From positions 744,001-808,000 of the forward strand of contig NZ_CP073760.1 of the NCBI RefSeq assembly GCF_018399035.1: 64,000 nt of DNA. Reading direction: 5' to 3'. This document shows, one piece after another, positions 1-9,518 of the stretch (the first letter of the stretch is position 1; each line of letters begins with the position of its first letter). This DNA is from Thiocapsa sp. Lineage in GTDB: Bacteria; Pseudomonadota; Gammaproteobacteria; Chromatiales; Chromatiaceae. The notes under the pieces are model-generated. The model was not told where the DNA came from, made no database searches, and worked only from the letters and a program-made list of their open reading frames with translations. The position numbers were made by a program, and so were the translations under genes.

Positions 1-520
1 GCATGGCATCGCGCAGGACAAAGGGGACCGACACCGCGATGGCCGATCCGACGGCGGGGTGCCGGGTCTCGCCGAGATACTTCAGCAGCAGGTTTGCGCC
101 GAGCGAAAACCCGATCGCAGCGGCCGGCGGACCTTCGGGGTCTGTACCGAGAACGGCGAGGACCTCCGCCAGGTCTTCCGTGGCACCCGAATGGTAGGCA
201 CGGTCGAGCCGGTTCGGCTCCTCGGAGCACCCGCGCAGAAACATGAAGATCGGTTGATAGCCCTCGCGCTCCAAGCGCTCGACCAGGCTTGCGGCATAGT
301 GCGACTCGAGCCCGCCCTCCAGCCCGTGGATCACCAGGACCCGCGGCCCTGCGCCATGGCCGACGGCCAAATCGATGAAATCGCCGTCAGCCAGCTCGAT
401 GCGTCGACGCGCGAGATCGGGTCGCGGGCAGGGTCGCGACAGACTCGGCCAAAGCGTCTGCAGATGCGCCCCGGGAAGCCACCAAGCCGGTCGGAAGGTG
501 CTGCGTGTGATCAAGCCCAT
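1..520 (-). CDS. YheT-like alpha/beta hydrolase, C-terminus beyond window edge
   Basis: This is the N-terminal 173 codons of a serine hydrolase of the YheT family, a cytoplasmic alpha/beta-hydrolase whose physiological substrate is poorly defined. Visible features are the start region with PAWWLPGAHLQTLWPSL, typical of the family, the strand-turn segment VLVIHGLEGG that forms the oxyanion side, and the nucleophile elbow GFSLGANLLLKYLGE with the catalytic serine. The reading frame runs off position 1, so the Asp and His of the triad are not visible. ATG at 520 gives the family-like N-terminus; an in-frame ATG at 553 would add 11 residues but has a poorer ribosome site. A family W repeat lies 61 bp upstream of the start. 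Confidence 0.85.
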   Translation of the reverse strand, partial: MGLITRSTFRPAWWLPGAHLQTLWPSLSRPCPRPDLARRRIELADGDFIDLAVGHGAGPRVLVIHGLEGGLESHYAASLVERLEREGYQPIFMFLRGCSEEPNRLDRAYHSGATEDLAEVLAVLGTDPEGPPAAAIGFSLGANLLLKYLGETRHPAVGSAIAVSVPFVLRDAM

Positions 521-580
521 AGCCCGCGAAATCTCCGCTGTGATCCAGAACATCCGCGCGAAACCGATGGAGCGACAGCC

Positions 581-799
581 GTAGGATGGGTAGAGCGCAG
601 CGAAACCCATCCTCCAAACCACCAAGGGTTCCCTCGGTCACCCCGAGAGCGCAGCGAAACCCATCCTCCGAACCACCAAGGGTTCCCTCGGTCACCCCGA
701 GAGCGCAGCGAAACCCATCCTCCGCACCGCGATGTCTTCCGGCTGTTGTCTATTCAGATCGGTGCGGGGATGGGTTTCGCTGCGCTCTACCCATCCTAC
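581..799. repeat. Family W palindromic element, long copy
   Basis: The outer ends are inverted: GTAGGATGGGTAGAGCGC on the left and its complement, ending CCCATCCTAC, on the right. The interior is a tandem direct repeat plus unique sequence. Related copies in this window are at 7159, 15316 and 51876. Translated, the arm reads VGWVERSETHP or MGRAQRNPSS, so any short open frames here are artefacts of the repeat. Confidence 0.85.
593..755. repeat. 54-bp tandem direct repeat inside family W element
   Basis: The unit starting GAGCGCAGCGAAACCCATCC begins at 593, 647 and 701, giving an exact 54-bp period with two nearly identical full units and a partial third. The period is a multiple of three, so the frame stays open across it, but nothing suggests it is coding. 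Confidence 0.85.
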
Positions 800-908
800 G
801 GATCGGGTTGTTGGAGGGTCCGCAGATTGAGAGCCGGCCCCCTTGTCCCCTATACTGATGGCCTTCAGGGTATCACCTGACCCCGCGAGCCCGACCAAGG
901 AATCCAAC

Positions 909-2261
909 ATGCGAACACGCCTTTCGACCCTGATCGCCGCATTACTCTGCGGTCTGGCATCGGCGAGCCAAGCCGAGGATCTCCTGCAGATCTACGACTT
1001 GGCGGTTCAGAGCGACCCCCAGATCCGTCAAGCCGAGCAAAACCTGTTCGCAACGCGCGAGGTCAAGCCTCAGGCCCGCTCCCTTCTCTTGCCGAATCTG
1101 AGCGTCGTCGGCACGGCGGACTATCAAAACGTCGATGCGAGCGGAACCAGTAGTTTCGGGACGAGTTTCAGCAGAAACGACAGCTTCAGCACCCAGGGAG
1201 CCCAGGCCGTCGTCAGCCAGACGGTCTACAACCGAGCCAACTGGATGACCCTGCAACAGACCGACAACATCATCGCGCAGGCCGAGGCCCAATACCGCGA
1301 CGCCCAGATCTCCTTGATGGTCGACACCGCGGATCGCTATTTCGGGGTCCTGCGTGCCGCCGATGCGGTGACCGTACAGGAAGCACTGGTGCGCGCCGAC
1401 GAGCGTCAGCTCGAGCAATCCCGGCAGCGCTTCGAGGTCGGTTTGGTCGCCATCACGGATGTGAACGACAGCCAGGCCGCATACGACCGTTCGCGTGCCA
1501 ACCTGATCACGGCGAAGAACGACCTCGACAATGCCTGGCAAGCGCTCCTCACCATCGTCGGTCCGATCCAGGTGCCGCTCGCGCGACTCGGCGACACGCT
1601 GCCGCTGACCCCGCCCGAGCCCAACAACATCGAGATCTGGGCCGAAACCGCCGGGCGCTCGAATTACGGCATCATCGCGGCGAGCGAGGCGGTGAGTGCG
1701 GCCAAGAAGGGGATCCAAATCGAGCGCTCGGGATATTACCCGTCGGTGAACCTGCAGGCCGGCTACGACGTCGCTCGCTCGGGGGCCGAGTTCAACACCG
1801 ATTCGGACACCGGGTTCGTCGGACTCACGCTCAACGTGCCCATCTATCAGGGCGGCGCGGTCGCCTCGCGGACACGCCAGGCCGGGTTCAACTTCCGTGC
1901 CTCGCAGGATCAGCTCGATGCGACACGCCGGCAGGTCGATCAACAGGTCAAGGACGCCTTTCGCGGTGTTATCTCGAGCATCGAGGACGTGAAGGCACGT
2001 CAAGCCGCGGTCGTTTCGGCGAGGTCATCGCTCGAATCCACCGAGGCAGGTCAGGAGGTCGGTACCCGCACCCAGGTCGACGTCCTGAATGCGCAACGTC
2101 TGTTGTTCCAGGCCGAGTTCGATTACTTGAGCTCGCGTTATGACTACATCCTCAACGGCGTCCGACTGCACCAGGCCACCAGTACACTGACGCGCGAGAT
2201 CCTCGGGCGCGGCAATGCTTGGCTCAATCCCGAAGACACGATCGCCCCGCTGGCGTACTGA
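909..2261 (+). CDS. tolC: TolC family outer membrane efflux protein
   Basis: This is the outer membrane channel of type I secretion and RND/MFS tripartite efflux, 450 residues and close to the family length. ATG at 909 follows an AAGGA ribosome site and gives a clean signal peptide ending SASQA before EDLLQIYDLAVQSDPQI. The body shows two halves of long coiled helices separated by beta segments, as in TolC, with repeated heptads such as ALVRADERQLEQSRQRFEVGL in the first half and an equivalent segment in the second. The frame opens upstream at 843, but those 22 residues lack a ribosome site and would bury the signal peptide. No pump gene is adjacent. aroC begins 3 bp downstream, so the two may be cotranscribed. 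Confidence 0.93.
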   Translation: MRTRLSTLIAALLCGLASASQAEDLLQIYDLAVQSDPQIRQAEQNLFATREVKPQARSLLLPNLSVVGTADYQNVDASGTSSFGTSFSRNDSFSTQGAQAVVSQTVYNRANWMTLQQTDNIIAQAEAQYRDAQISLMVDTADRYFGVLRAADAVTVQEALVRADERQLEQSRQRFEVGLVAITDVNDSQAAYDRSRANLITAKNDLDNAWQALLTIVGPIQVPLARLGDTLPLTPPEPNNIEIWAETAGRSNYGIIAASEAVSAAKKGIQIERSGYYPSVNLQAGYDVARSGAEFNTDSDTGFVGLTLNVPIYQGGAVASRTRQAGFNFRASQDQLDATRRQVDQQVKDAFRGVISSIEDVKARQAAVVSARSSLESTEAGQEVGTRTQVDVLNAQRLLFQAEFDYLSSRYDYILNGVRLHQATSTLTREILGRGNAWLNPEDTIAPLAY

Positions 2262-2264
2262 ACC

Positions 2265-3356
2265 ATGTCCGGCAACAGCTTCGGGCGCATCTTCGTCTTC
2301 ACCAGCTTCGGCGAGAGTCACGGTCCGGCCATCGGCGGTGTTGTCGACGGCTGTCCTCCGGGGCTCGCGCTTGCGGCCGAGGATCTGCAGCGCGACCTGG
2401 ATCGGCGCAAGCCCGGCCAGTCGCGTCACACCACGCAGCGGCGCGAGTCCGATACGGTGGAGATCCTCTCGGGTGTGTTCGAGGGCCGCACCACCGGCGC
2501 GCCGATCGGCCTGCTGATCCGCAACGAGGACCAGCGCTCCAAGGATTACTCCGAGATCGCCGCGCGCTATCGGCCGGGTCACGCCGACTACACCTACGAT
2601 CAGAAATACGGCCGACGCGACTATCGCGGCGGCGGGCGCTCATCGGCGCGCGAGACCGCCGTGCGGGTCGCGGCCGGGGCGATCGCCAAGAAATACCTGG
2701 CCGAGCACGCCGGCATTGCGGTGCGCGGCTATCTGTCGCAACTCGGCCCCATCCGTCCCGCGGGTTTCAACTGGGATCAGGTCGAGCGCAATCCCTTCTT
2801 CTGCCCCTGTGCCGCGACGGTTCCTCGTCTCGAGGCGTACATGGACGACCTGCGCAAGGAAGGCAACTCCATCGGCGCGGCCATCACGGTCGTGGCGAGC
2901 GGCATGCCGACGGGTCTCGGCGAGCCGGTGTTCGATCGGCTCGATGCCGACATCGCCCACGCCATGATGAGCATCAACGCCGTAAAGGCTGTCGAGATCG
3001 GTGCCGGTTTCGCCTGCGTCGAGCAGAAGGGCACCGAGCACCGCGACGAGATGACCCCGGAGGGATTTCTCTCCAACCACGCCGGCGGCATCCTCGGCGG
3101 GATCTCCTCGGGTCAGGACGTGCTGGTGCGTATCGCGTTGAAGCCGACCTCCAGCATCCGGCTGCCGGGACGCACCATCGACACCGCCGGTGACGCGACC
3201 GAGGTGGTCACCAAGGGGCGACACGACCCCTGCGTCGGCATTCGGGCCACGCCCATCGCCGAGGCCATGCTCGCATTGGTCCTGATGGATCATCTGCTGA
3301 GGCACCGCGGCCAGAACGCCGGCGTGGTGCCGCCTACCCCGCCTATCCCCGCTTGA
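2265..3356 (+). CDS. aroC: Chorismate synthase
   Basis: It catalyses the last shikimate step, 5-enolpyruvylshikimate-3-phosphate to chorismate with loss of phosphate, using reduced FMN without net redox. The 363-residue length is normal. Visible signatures are [22 protein letters not shown] at the N-terminus, [37 protein letters not shown] and [15 protein letters not shown], all characteristic of the FMN/EPSP pocket. The ATG at 2265 starts 3 bp after tolC stops. The C-terminal PPTPPIPA tail is unremarkable. It should act in the cytoplasm in aromatic amino acid and quinone supply. Confidence 0.97.
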   Translation: MSGNSFGRIFVFTSFGESHGPAIGGVVDGCPPGLALAAEDLQRDLDRRKPGQSRHTTQRRESDTVEILSGVFEGRTTGAPIGLLIRNEDQRSKDYSEIAARYRPGHADYTYDQKYGRRDYRGGGRSSARETAVRVAAGAIAKKYLAEHAGIAVRGYLSQLGPIRPAGFNWDQVERNPFFCPCAATVPRLEAYMDDLRKEGNSIGAAITVVASGMPTGLGEPVFDRLDADIAHAMMSINAVKAVEIGAGFACVEQKGTEHRDEMTPEGFLSNHAGGILGGISSGQDVLVRIALKPTSSIRLPGRTIDTAGDATEVVTKGRHDPCVGIRATPIAEAMLALVLMDHLLRHRGQNAGVVPPTPPIPA

Positions 3357-3517
3357 GCCGGTTCCGCGGCGACAGGAGGCGATTCGGTACCCGTCTCGCG
3401 TCATTCCCGGCCACGACCTCTGCGCGACGCGGTACGGTCAAGAATCCAATGAACTGAACCGTATCGACGATGGTCCCGATGGGCCAGCGCAAGGTCGATC
3501 CAGGACGCACAGCAAGC

Positions 3518-4708
3518 ATGTCACAGCGGACGCGGTTCAGCGCTTGGCCAGAGGCGATGCCTTACTGGCGCCTTTCCGGCTACTACTTCTTCTATTTCGC
3601 GGCGCTCGGTGCACTGGTGCCCTTTTGGGGGCCCTATCTGCAATCGAAGGGGTTCGACGCGCTGGCGATCGGTCAGCTCATGGCGATCCTGGTGGGCACC
3701 AAGATCGTCGCGCCGATGCTCTGGGGTCATATCGTCGACATCACCGGCCGGCGCATGCCGATCGTGCGTTTCGCGTCGCTGGTCTCGGCGGTGACCTTCC
3801 TCGGCGTCTTCCCGGCCGACGGCTTCTGGACCATCGCCGCGGCCATGGTCCTGTTCAGCTTCTTCTGGAACGCCTCGCTTCCGCAGATGGAGGCGGTTAC
3901 CTTCAATCATCTGGGGCATCGGCCCGCCGGCTATGCCCTGATCCGCCTATGGGGCTCGGTCGGATTCATCCTGGTCGTGGCGATCCTGGGCGTGCAGTTG
4001 GAGTCCGCGCCGATGAGCGTGGTGCCGATCTGGGTGCTGATCCTCTTCGTCGGCATTTGGCTGTCGACCCTGACCGTCCCGGACAGCGCGCCCGTCACGG
4101 GGGATCATGCCACGCCCGGGTTGCGCGTGCTCTTGGCCCGACCCGAGGTCATCGCGTTCTTCGCCGCCTGCTTTCTCATGCAGGCGAGTCACGGGATCTA
4201 TTACGCCTTCTACTCGATTCATCTCGCGGAGGTGGGGTACTCGACCTCTGCGATCGGTGCGCTTTGGGCACTCGGCGTCGTGGCCGAGGTGCTGGTGTTT
4301 CTCGTGATGCGCAACCTGCTCGAGCGTTTCGGTGCGCGTCATGTCCTGATCTGGAGTCTGGCGATCGCGGTCGTGCGGTGGCTTCTGATCGGGACCTTCG
4401 TTGCGATCCCGGCGGTGGCGATCTTTGCCCAACTCATGCACGCCGCCACCTTCGGGACCTTTCATGCCGCAGCGATCCACCTCGTCCATCAGTATTTCCG
4501 CGGACGGACCCAGGGGCGCGGGCAGGCGCTCTACAACAGCCTGAGCTTCGGCGCGGGCGGGGCGCTCGGTAGTCTGATCGGTGGTTTGCTCTGGAGCGCC
4601 GAGGGCGCGGGGGTCACCTTCGGAATCGCATCCGGGGCCGCGGCGCTCGGGCTGCTTGCGGCCTGGCGCTGGGTGGATCGTCCCGCGACGAAGGTTGCCG
4701 GCCGCTAG
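3518..4708 (+). CDS. MFS transporter, HcaT / nucleoside-symporter-like
   Basis: This is a twelve-helix major facilitator permease, about 396 residues from the chosen start. The N-terminal MPYWRLSGYYFFYFAALGALVPFWGPYLQ is typical of the 3-phenylpropionate/LacY-NupG-like branch. An RRMP segment lies in the loop after helix 2, and there are two six-helix halves with a polar linker near TVPDSAPVTGD. The substrate cannot be read from sequence. ATG at 3518 has an AGGA site about 12 bp upstream; ATG at 3470 is in frame but would add 16 hydrophilic residues with no ribosome site. aroC ends 161 bp before this start. It ends just before a family H repeat. Confidence 0.88.
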   Translation: MSQRTRFSAWPEAMPYWRLSGYYFFYFAALGALVPFWGPYLQSKGFDALAIGQLMAILVGTKIVAPMLWGHIVDITGRRMPIVRFASLVSAVTFLGVFPADGFWTIAAAMVLFSFFWNASLPQMEAVTFNHLGHRPAGYALIRLWGSVGFILVVAILGVQLESAPMSVVPIWVLILFVGIWLSTLTVPDSAPVTGDHATPGLRVLLARPEVIAFFAACFLMQASHGIYYAFYSIHLAEVGYSTSAIGALWALGVVAEVLVFLVMRNLLERFGARHVLIWSLAIAVVRWLLIGTFVAIPAVAIFAQLMHAATFGTFHAAAIHLVHQYFRGRTQGRGQALYNSLSFGAGGALGSLIGGLLWSAEGAGVTFGIASGAAALGLLAAWRWVDRPATKVAGR

Positions 4709-4712
4709 CAGA

Positions 4713-4872
<160 letters not shown>

Positions 4873-5044
4873 AGTCACGACGCTGGCCGGATCTTTACCC
4901 ATCCCGAGGTGCGTTTCGGGGCCATTCCGGGACTCATCACGGATCCGGCTCAACGGGTCGCGTGTTATTCTATTTTCTTTCGCGGGTCCTCCGACACCGC
5001 CAACCGCACCGAGCTTGCTCGGTTTGACCTCAGCCATCACAGCC

Positions 5045-7135
5045 ATGTCAGTCGATCAATTTGCCTTTCAGATCCTTCCGGGTCGTCGCTACCCCAACGG
5101 GGCGAGCGTCGAAGACGACGGGGTCAACTTCTCCGTGTTCAGCCGCCATGCCTGCGGGGCCGAGCTGCTGCTCTATCGCAGCGCGGACAGCGCGGAGCCC
5201 TTCCAGGTCATCCGGCTGGACCCGGAGGTCAACCACACCTTCTTCTACTGGCATGTGCTGGTCGTGGATCTGCCGCCGGGAACGCACTACACCTGGCGCA
5301 TGGAGGGTCCGTTCGAGCCCCGTGCCCGCGGCTGGCGTTTCGATGCCGGCACCGAGCTGCTCGACCCTTGGGCACGCGCCGTCAATCTCTCGCATTGGGA
5401 TCGCTGGAATCGCCTGAACAAGGGTGTGAAGCCTCATGACTCGCCGCGCGGCTTGGTCCTCGCCGAGGAGTACGACTGGGAAGGCGACACGCCGATCCGC
5501 CGCCCCACCGAGCAGACCATCATCTACGAGCTGCATGTCGGCGGCTTTACCCGGCATGCCAGCTCGGGCGTGCATCATCCCGGGACCTTCCTCGGTCTGA
5601 TCGAAAAGATCCCCTATCTGCAGGACCTCGGCATCACCCATGTCGAGCTGATGCCGGTCATGGCGTTCGACGAGCAGGACGTCCCGCCGGGCGTCTGGGA
5701 GGCGGGGCTGCGCAACTTCTGGGGCTACAGCAGCTTCGGCTTCTTCTCGCCCCATCCCGGTTACTGTGTCACCCCCGAGCAGGGCACGCATCGGCGCGAG
5801 TTTCGCGACATGGTCAAGGCTCTGCACAAGGCCGGCATCGGCGTCATCCTGGATGTGGTGTTCAACCATACCAGCGAGGGCGGCAACGGCGGCCCGACCA
5901 TCAGCTTCAAGGGGCTCGGCAACGAGACCTTCTATTGCCTGGACAGCCTGGACAAGCGCATCTATCTGGACTTCACGGGCTGCGGAAATACGGTCAACGC
6001 CAATCACCCCGTCGTGTCGCGTTTCATCATCGATGCCCTCGAGTATTGGGTTCGCGAGATGCACGTGGACGGATTCCGTTTCGATCTCGCCAGCGCCATG
6101 GCGCGGGACTCGGACGGCCGGCCGATGGCCAACCCGCCCGTGCTCTGGGCGATCGAGCTCTCCGATACGCTCAACGCCTCCAAGATCATCGCCGAGGCAT
6201 GGGACGCCGCCGGCCTGTATCAGGTCGGCAGCTTTCCCGGCTATCGCTGGATGGAATGGAACGGCTGCTTTCGCGACAGCGTACGGCGTTTCGTTCGCGG
6301 CGACCCGGGGCTGGTTCCGGAGATCGCGACTCGGCTAGCGGGCAGCAGCGACCTCTATCAGGCCAACCTGCGTCAGCCCATCAACAGCGTGAACTTCGTC
6401 ACCTGCCACGACGGCTTCACGCTCTGGGACCTCGTCTCCTACGAGCGCAAGTACAACCGCGCCAACCGTGAAGACAATCGCGACGGGACCGACGACAACC
6501 TGAGCTGGAACTGCGGTGTCGAGGGCGAGACCGATAATCCCGAGATTCTCGCGCTGCGTCGGCGTCAGGCCAAGAACCTCTTGACCCTGATGTTCATGAG
6601 CCAGGGTATCCCGATGCTCCTGGCCGGCGACGAGGTGCTGCGCACCCAGCAGGGCAACAACAACACCTGGTGCCAAGACAACCCGCTGGGCTGGTTCGAC
6701 TGGTCGTTGGTCGAGCGCAATGGCGACATGCTGCGGTTCGTGCGCGGATTGATCGCCCTGCGCAAACGTCATGCGAGTCTGCGTCGCCGCCACTTCCTGT
6801 CCGGCCAGCCGCGCAACGGCAGCGATCTTCCTGATGTGGCGTGGCACGGAACCACGCCGGGCGATCCTCCCTGGGATGACCCGGACGCACGGGTGCTCGC
6901 CTTCACCTTGGCGCGCGCACGCCAAGACGATGACTTGCTCTGCGTTCTCATCAACATGGATGCCGAGGCGAAGCGGTTCGAGATCCCGATGATCCAGCAG
7001 TGTCGTTGGTACACCGCGCTCGACACCGGACGGGCGAGCCCGACCGATCTCGTCCTGCCCGAGGATCAGATCGCGCTCGAAACAGCCTCCGTGCTGGTGC
7101 GCTCGCGCAGTATTCAGATCTTCGAGGGACGCTGA
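5045..7135 (+). CDS. glgX: Glycogen debranching enzyme GlgX (isoamylase type)
   Basis: It hydrolyses alpha-1,6 branch points of glycogen or limit dextrin. The protein has 696 residues: an N-terminal CBM48 domain (GASVEDDGVNFSVFSRHA) followed by the GH13 barrel. The four GH13 regions are visible as DVVFNHT near residue 270, DGFRFDLAS near 341 (nucleophile Asp), AEAWD near 383 (acid/base Glu, with Ala where Pro is common) and VTCHDG near 451. ATG at 5045 places the family N-terminus correctly; an upstream in-frame ATG at 5015 adds 10 residues. It is followed by GH57 and DUF4912-like genes, forming a polysaccharide cluster. No glgA, glgB or glgC is in the window. Confidence 0.94.
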   Translation: MSVDQFAFQILPGRRYPNGASVEDDGVNFSVFSRHACGAELLLYRSADSAEPFQVIRLDPEVNHTFFYWHVLVVDLPPGTHYTWRMEGPFEPRARGWRFDAGTELLDPWARAVNLSHWDRWNRLNKGVKPHDSPRGLVLAEEYDWEGDTPIRRPTEQTIIYELHVGGFTRHASSGVHHPGTFLGLIEKIPYLQDLGITHVELMPVMAFDEQDVPPGVWEAGLRNFWGYSSFGFFSPHPGYCVTPEQGTHRREFRDMVKALHKAGIGVILDVVFNHTSEGGNGGPTISFKGLGNETFYCLDSLDKRIYLDFTGCGNTVNANHPVVSRFIIDALEYWVREMHVDGFRFDLASAMARDSDGRPMANPPVLWAIELSDTLNASKIIAEAWDAAGLYQVGSFPGYRWMEWNGCFRDSVRRFVRGDPGLVPEIATRLAGSSDLYQANLRQPINSVNFVTCHDGFTLWDLVSYERKYNRANREDNRDGTDDNLSWNCGVEGETDNPEILALRRRQAKNLLTLMFMSQGIPMLLAGDEVLRTQQGNNNTWCQDNPLGWFDWSLVERNGDMLRFVRGLIALRKRHASLRRRHFLSGQPRNGSDLPDVAWHGTTPGDPPWDDPDARVLAFTLARARQDDDLLCVLINMDAEAKRFEIPMIQQCRWYTALDTGRASPTDLVLPEDQIALETASVLVRSRSIQIFEGR

Positions 7136-7158
7136 GCGAAAACGTGCCGTGCAAGGGC

Positions 7159-7190
7159 GTAGGATGGGTAGAGCGCAGCGAAACCCATCA
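7159..7190. repeat. Family W half-element
   Basis: Only the left arm (GTAGGATGGGTAGAGCGCAG followed by CGAAACCCATC) is present, in the gap between glgX and the GH57 gene. No matching right arm is seen before the next start codon. Confidence 0.7.
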
Positions 7191-7239
7191 CTCCCGGGCG
7201 CCGACGATCCATCCAGGCACCCCCTGACTGTGGTGATTC

Positions 7240-8469
7240 ATGACTCGGACCCACATTTATCACGCCCTCGGGCTGCACATGCACCAGCCGCCCGGCAACC
7301 TGCGCCTCCTGATCGATACCAATCCTTGGGAGGCCGAGGAGATCATCCGTTGCTACGAGCGTGTGCCGCGCTATGCCTTGCAGTATCGCGACGTCGCACG
7401 GCTTCATGTCGGTTTTTCAGGTGTGTTGCTCGAGCAGCTCCTCGATCCCGGGATCGTGGACCGGTATCGTCATATCGTCGACATCCCGGCGATGCTCGAG
7501 TATTACCGCGAAGCCGACAATATCGAGCTGATCGGCATGGGCTACTCCCACCCCATTTTTCCCTTGATCCCGCATGCCGATTGGTCGGAGCAACTGGCCT
7601 TGGGGCGCGCGCAGATGGAGCGGATCTTCAGCCGCGCCCCGCGCGGCTTTTGGCCCCCGGAGATGGCCTTCACCATGGCGATGATCCCCGCGCTGGTGCA
7701 GGCTGGCTATGACTACGTGGTCGTCGACGGCGTGCACGTCCGCCCGGAGGACGGCATCAGCGACATCTTTCGCCCTTATATAGCCTGCCATGAGGGTGTG
7801 TGCATCAGCGTCGTCCCGCGCGATCGCGATGTCTCCAACGCCCAAGAGAGCGGGCTGAATCCACGTTGGTTTCGCGACGAGGTCCTGCGGCGGACCGCAG
7901 GCTCGCCGCGGCCGGACGAGAAACGCCTGGTCACGACCTGGTCGGACGGCGAGAACGGCGGCTGGTTTCGCCAAACCCACGAGCCATCCGGATTTTTCGG
8001 TCACTTCTTCGCCCCCTACATGGAGCAGGTGCGCGACGGAACCTGCCCGATCATCCCTGTGCGTCTTGCGGACTATCTCGGGCGGGTGACACCGACTGCC
8101 CATGCGCAGGTTCAAACCGGTGCCTGGAACGTGGGCTCCACCTCGGGGGAGGATCTCTCTCGGTGGGCGGGCAGCGCGCGCCAACGCGAAGCCGTTGCGG
8201 AGGTCGCACGGCTCAGTGCCCGCTATTGGCAGCTCGTGCGCGGACCTGCGGCCGCGGCTGCTCGGTGCGTCGAGCCCCTGTCGCGCGCCCGTCGTTTGAT
8301 CCTCGAGGCCGAGACCAGTTGTTTTCTGTTCTGGGGCGATTCCTGGATCCCGTACCTGCATGCACGGACCCATGACGCATCGCTCGCATTGGACGAGGCG
8401 GATTTCGCGCTCGCGCAGCCGTCCCGTGCCGATGCGACCGAGCTTGGTGTGGGCGGCCTCGCGGAGTGA
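7240..8469 (+). CDS. Glycoside hydrolase family 57 protein
   Basis: This is a 409-residue GH57 enzyme, probably an alpha-amylase or 4-alpha-glucanotransferase acting on glycogen or maltodextrin. Family motifs are HMHQPPG at residues 13-19, GYSHPIFPLIPHADW, and GFWPPEMAF near residue 140, which holds the expected catalytic glutamate, followed by YVVVDGVHV. TWSDGENGGWF near 235 carries the candidate acid/base aspartate. It lacks the long C-terminal domains of some GH57 enzymes. The next gene starts inside its stop codon, and glgX lies upstream, so its role is most likely alongside GlgX. Confidence 0.9.
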   Translation: MTRTHIYHALGLHMHQPPGNLRLLIDTNPWEAEEIIRCYERVPRYALQYRDVARLHVGFSGVLLEQLLDPGIVDRYRHIVDIPAMLEYYREADNIELIGMGYSHPIFPLIPHADWSEQLALGRAQMERIFSRAPRGFWPPEMAFTMAMIPALVQAGYDYVVVDGVHVRPEDGISDIFRPYIACHEGVCISVVPRDRDVSNAQESGLNPRWFRDEVLRRTAGSPRPDEKRLVTTWSDGENGGWFRQTHEPSGFFGHFFAPYMEQVRDGTCPIIPVRLADYLGRVTPTAHAQVQTGAWNVGSTSGEDLSRWAGSARQREAVAEVARLSARYWQLVRGPAAAAARCVEPLSRARRLILEAETSCFLFWGDSWIPYLHARTHDASLALDEADFALAQPSRADATELGVGGLAE

Positions 8470-9518
8470 AGCGAACGCTCGTTCCAAGGTTCCCCTTACG
8501 AGAACGCGGAACGCATCTCGTGCTGGCGAGTGCAGGTGACGGCGGACTTTGCGTCTTCTGGCACCTCTCGGGCGACGATCTCATCCCCGTCGCGGCCGGT
8601 TTTGCGCGCGACGGCCCCAAGCCGGTGCCCGTGCTGCGACTGCGGCGTCTCCACGCCGGGGAGCCAACGCTGGTGCAGGAAGTCACCCTGCAGCTGCGTG
8701 GTCCGAGCGGCCACGGGGAGCAGGTCTTTTCGGTCGATGCACGGCCGGCGCGTTACGACGCCGAGTTGGGCCTGAGCGATGCGGCCGGCGGTTGGGTGAT
8801 GCTCGCCCGATCCAACGTCCTTGATCACGGCGCGCGGGTCGATGTCCGCTTCTCGACCGTCGAGCGCATCGGGGCACCCTCCGATAGGCTGATCGAGGCT
8901 CCGGCGCCGGCTGCGACGCGGCGGACCGATCCTCCGAAGTCGGGATCGGCAGCGACGTCGTCGTCAACGGCACGAGAGCCGCTCGGCGCGCGATCCGTCG
9001 TTCCCGAACAGACCGGAATCCGCGCCGTCGACGTCTTGGCCCGGCGCGGTGAGCGCCTTGATCTCGGGACGGTTCGCGTTTCGGATCCTGTTCCCGATCG
9101 CGAGCCCAGGCCGGCCGCCGAGATCCCTGAGCAGCTCGATCGCTCCGGCCAATCGCCGAACAGGCACCCGGATTCCGCCGAGGCTCCACCGTCGCGCGAC
9201 GCCGTATCGGCAGCGCAGAGCGACGTTGCCATGCCCCAGCCGGCTCACGCCGCCGAGCGGCGCTCGAGCCCATCGCCGACCGCGCCGATGCGCTACGGCC
9301 AGCCGACGCCCGGCGCCGCCGAGCTGTTGATCGAGGCCGAGCTGCGCGTCAACGGCTGTGCTGCACCCGGCTCGCTGATCGACCTCTTCGGTCACCCCTA
9401 CCGCGTCGGACCGGGAGGCCGTTTTCAGCTCGTCATTCGGGTCGATGATCCGGAACTGATCAGGCGGGCTTTCGAGCGCAATCCGCCGGACCTGCCCGAT
9501 CGTCCGGGCGACGCCTGA
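8466..9518 (+). CDS. DUF4912-like carbohydrate-associated protein
   Basis: The GTG start at 8466 overlaps the GH57 stop (GTGA), which indicates translational coupling. The N-terminal part has LVLASAGDGGLCVFWHL and ARYDAELGLSDAAGGWVMLARSN, matching the pattern of DUF4912 proteins that accompany bacterial glycogen/maltodextrin enzymes. A long Pro/Arg/Ser-rich linker of low complexity occupies about residues 140-275. A small C-terminal beta domain follows (AELRVNGCAAPGSLIDLFG), resembling the second conserved part of that family. No catalytic motif or signal peptide is visible. A role as a polysaccharide-binding or scaffolding partner is inferred from context only. Confidence 0.7.
   Translation: MKRTLVPRFPLRERGTHLVLASAGDGGLCVFWHLSGDDLIPVAAGFARDGPKPVPVLRLRRLHAGEPTLVQEVTLQLRGPSGHGEQVFSVDARPARYDAELGLSDAAGGWVMLARSNVLDHGARVDVRFSTVERIGAPSDRLIEAPAPAATRRTDPPKSGSAATSSSTAREPLGARSVVPEQTGIRAVDVLARRGERLDLGTVRVSDPVPDREPRPAAEIPEQLDRSGQSPNRHPDSAEAPPSRDAVSAAQSDVAMPQPAHAAERRSSPSPTAPMRYGQPTPGAAELLIEAELRVNGCAAPGSLIDLFGHPYRVGPGGRFQLVIRVDDPELIRRAFERNPPDLPDRPGDA

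Noticed and set aside
593..755. Possible CRISPR array from the 54-bp tandem units
   Set aside because: Units are contiguous without distinct spacers, and the sequence is the arm of a dispersed repeat.
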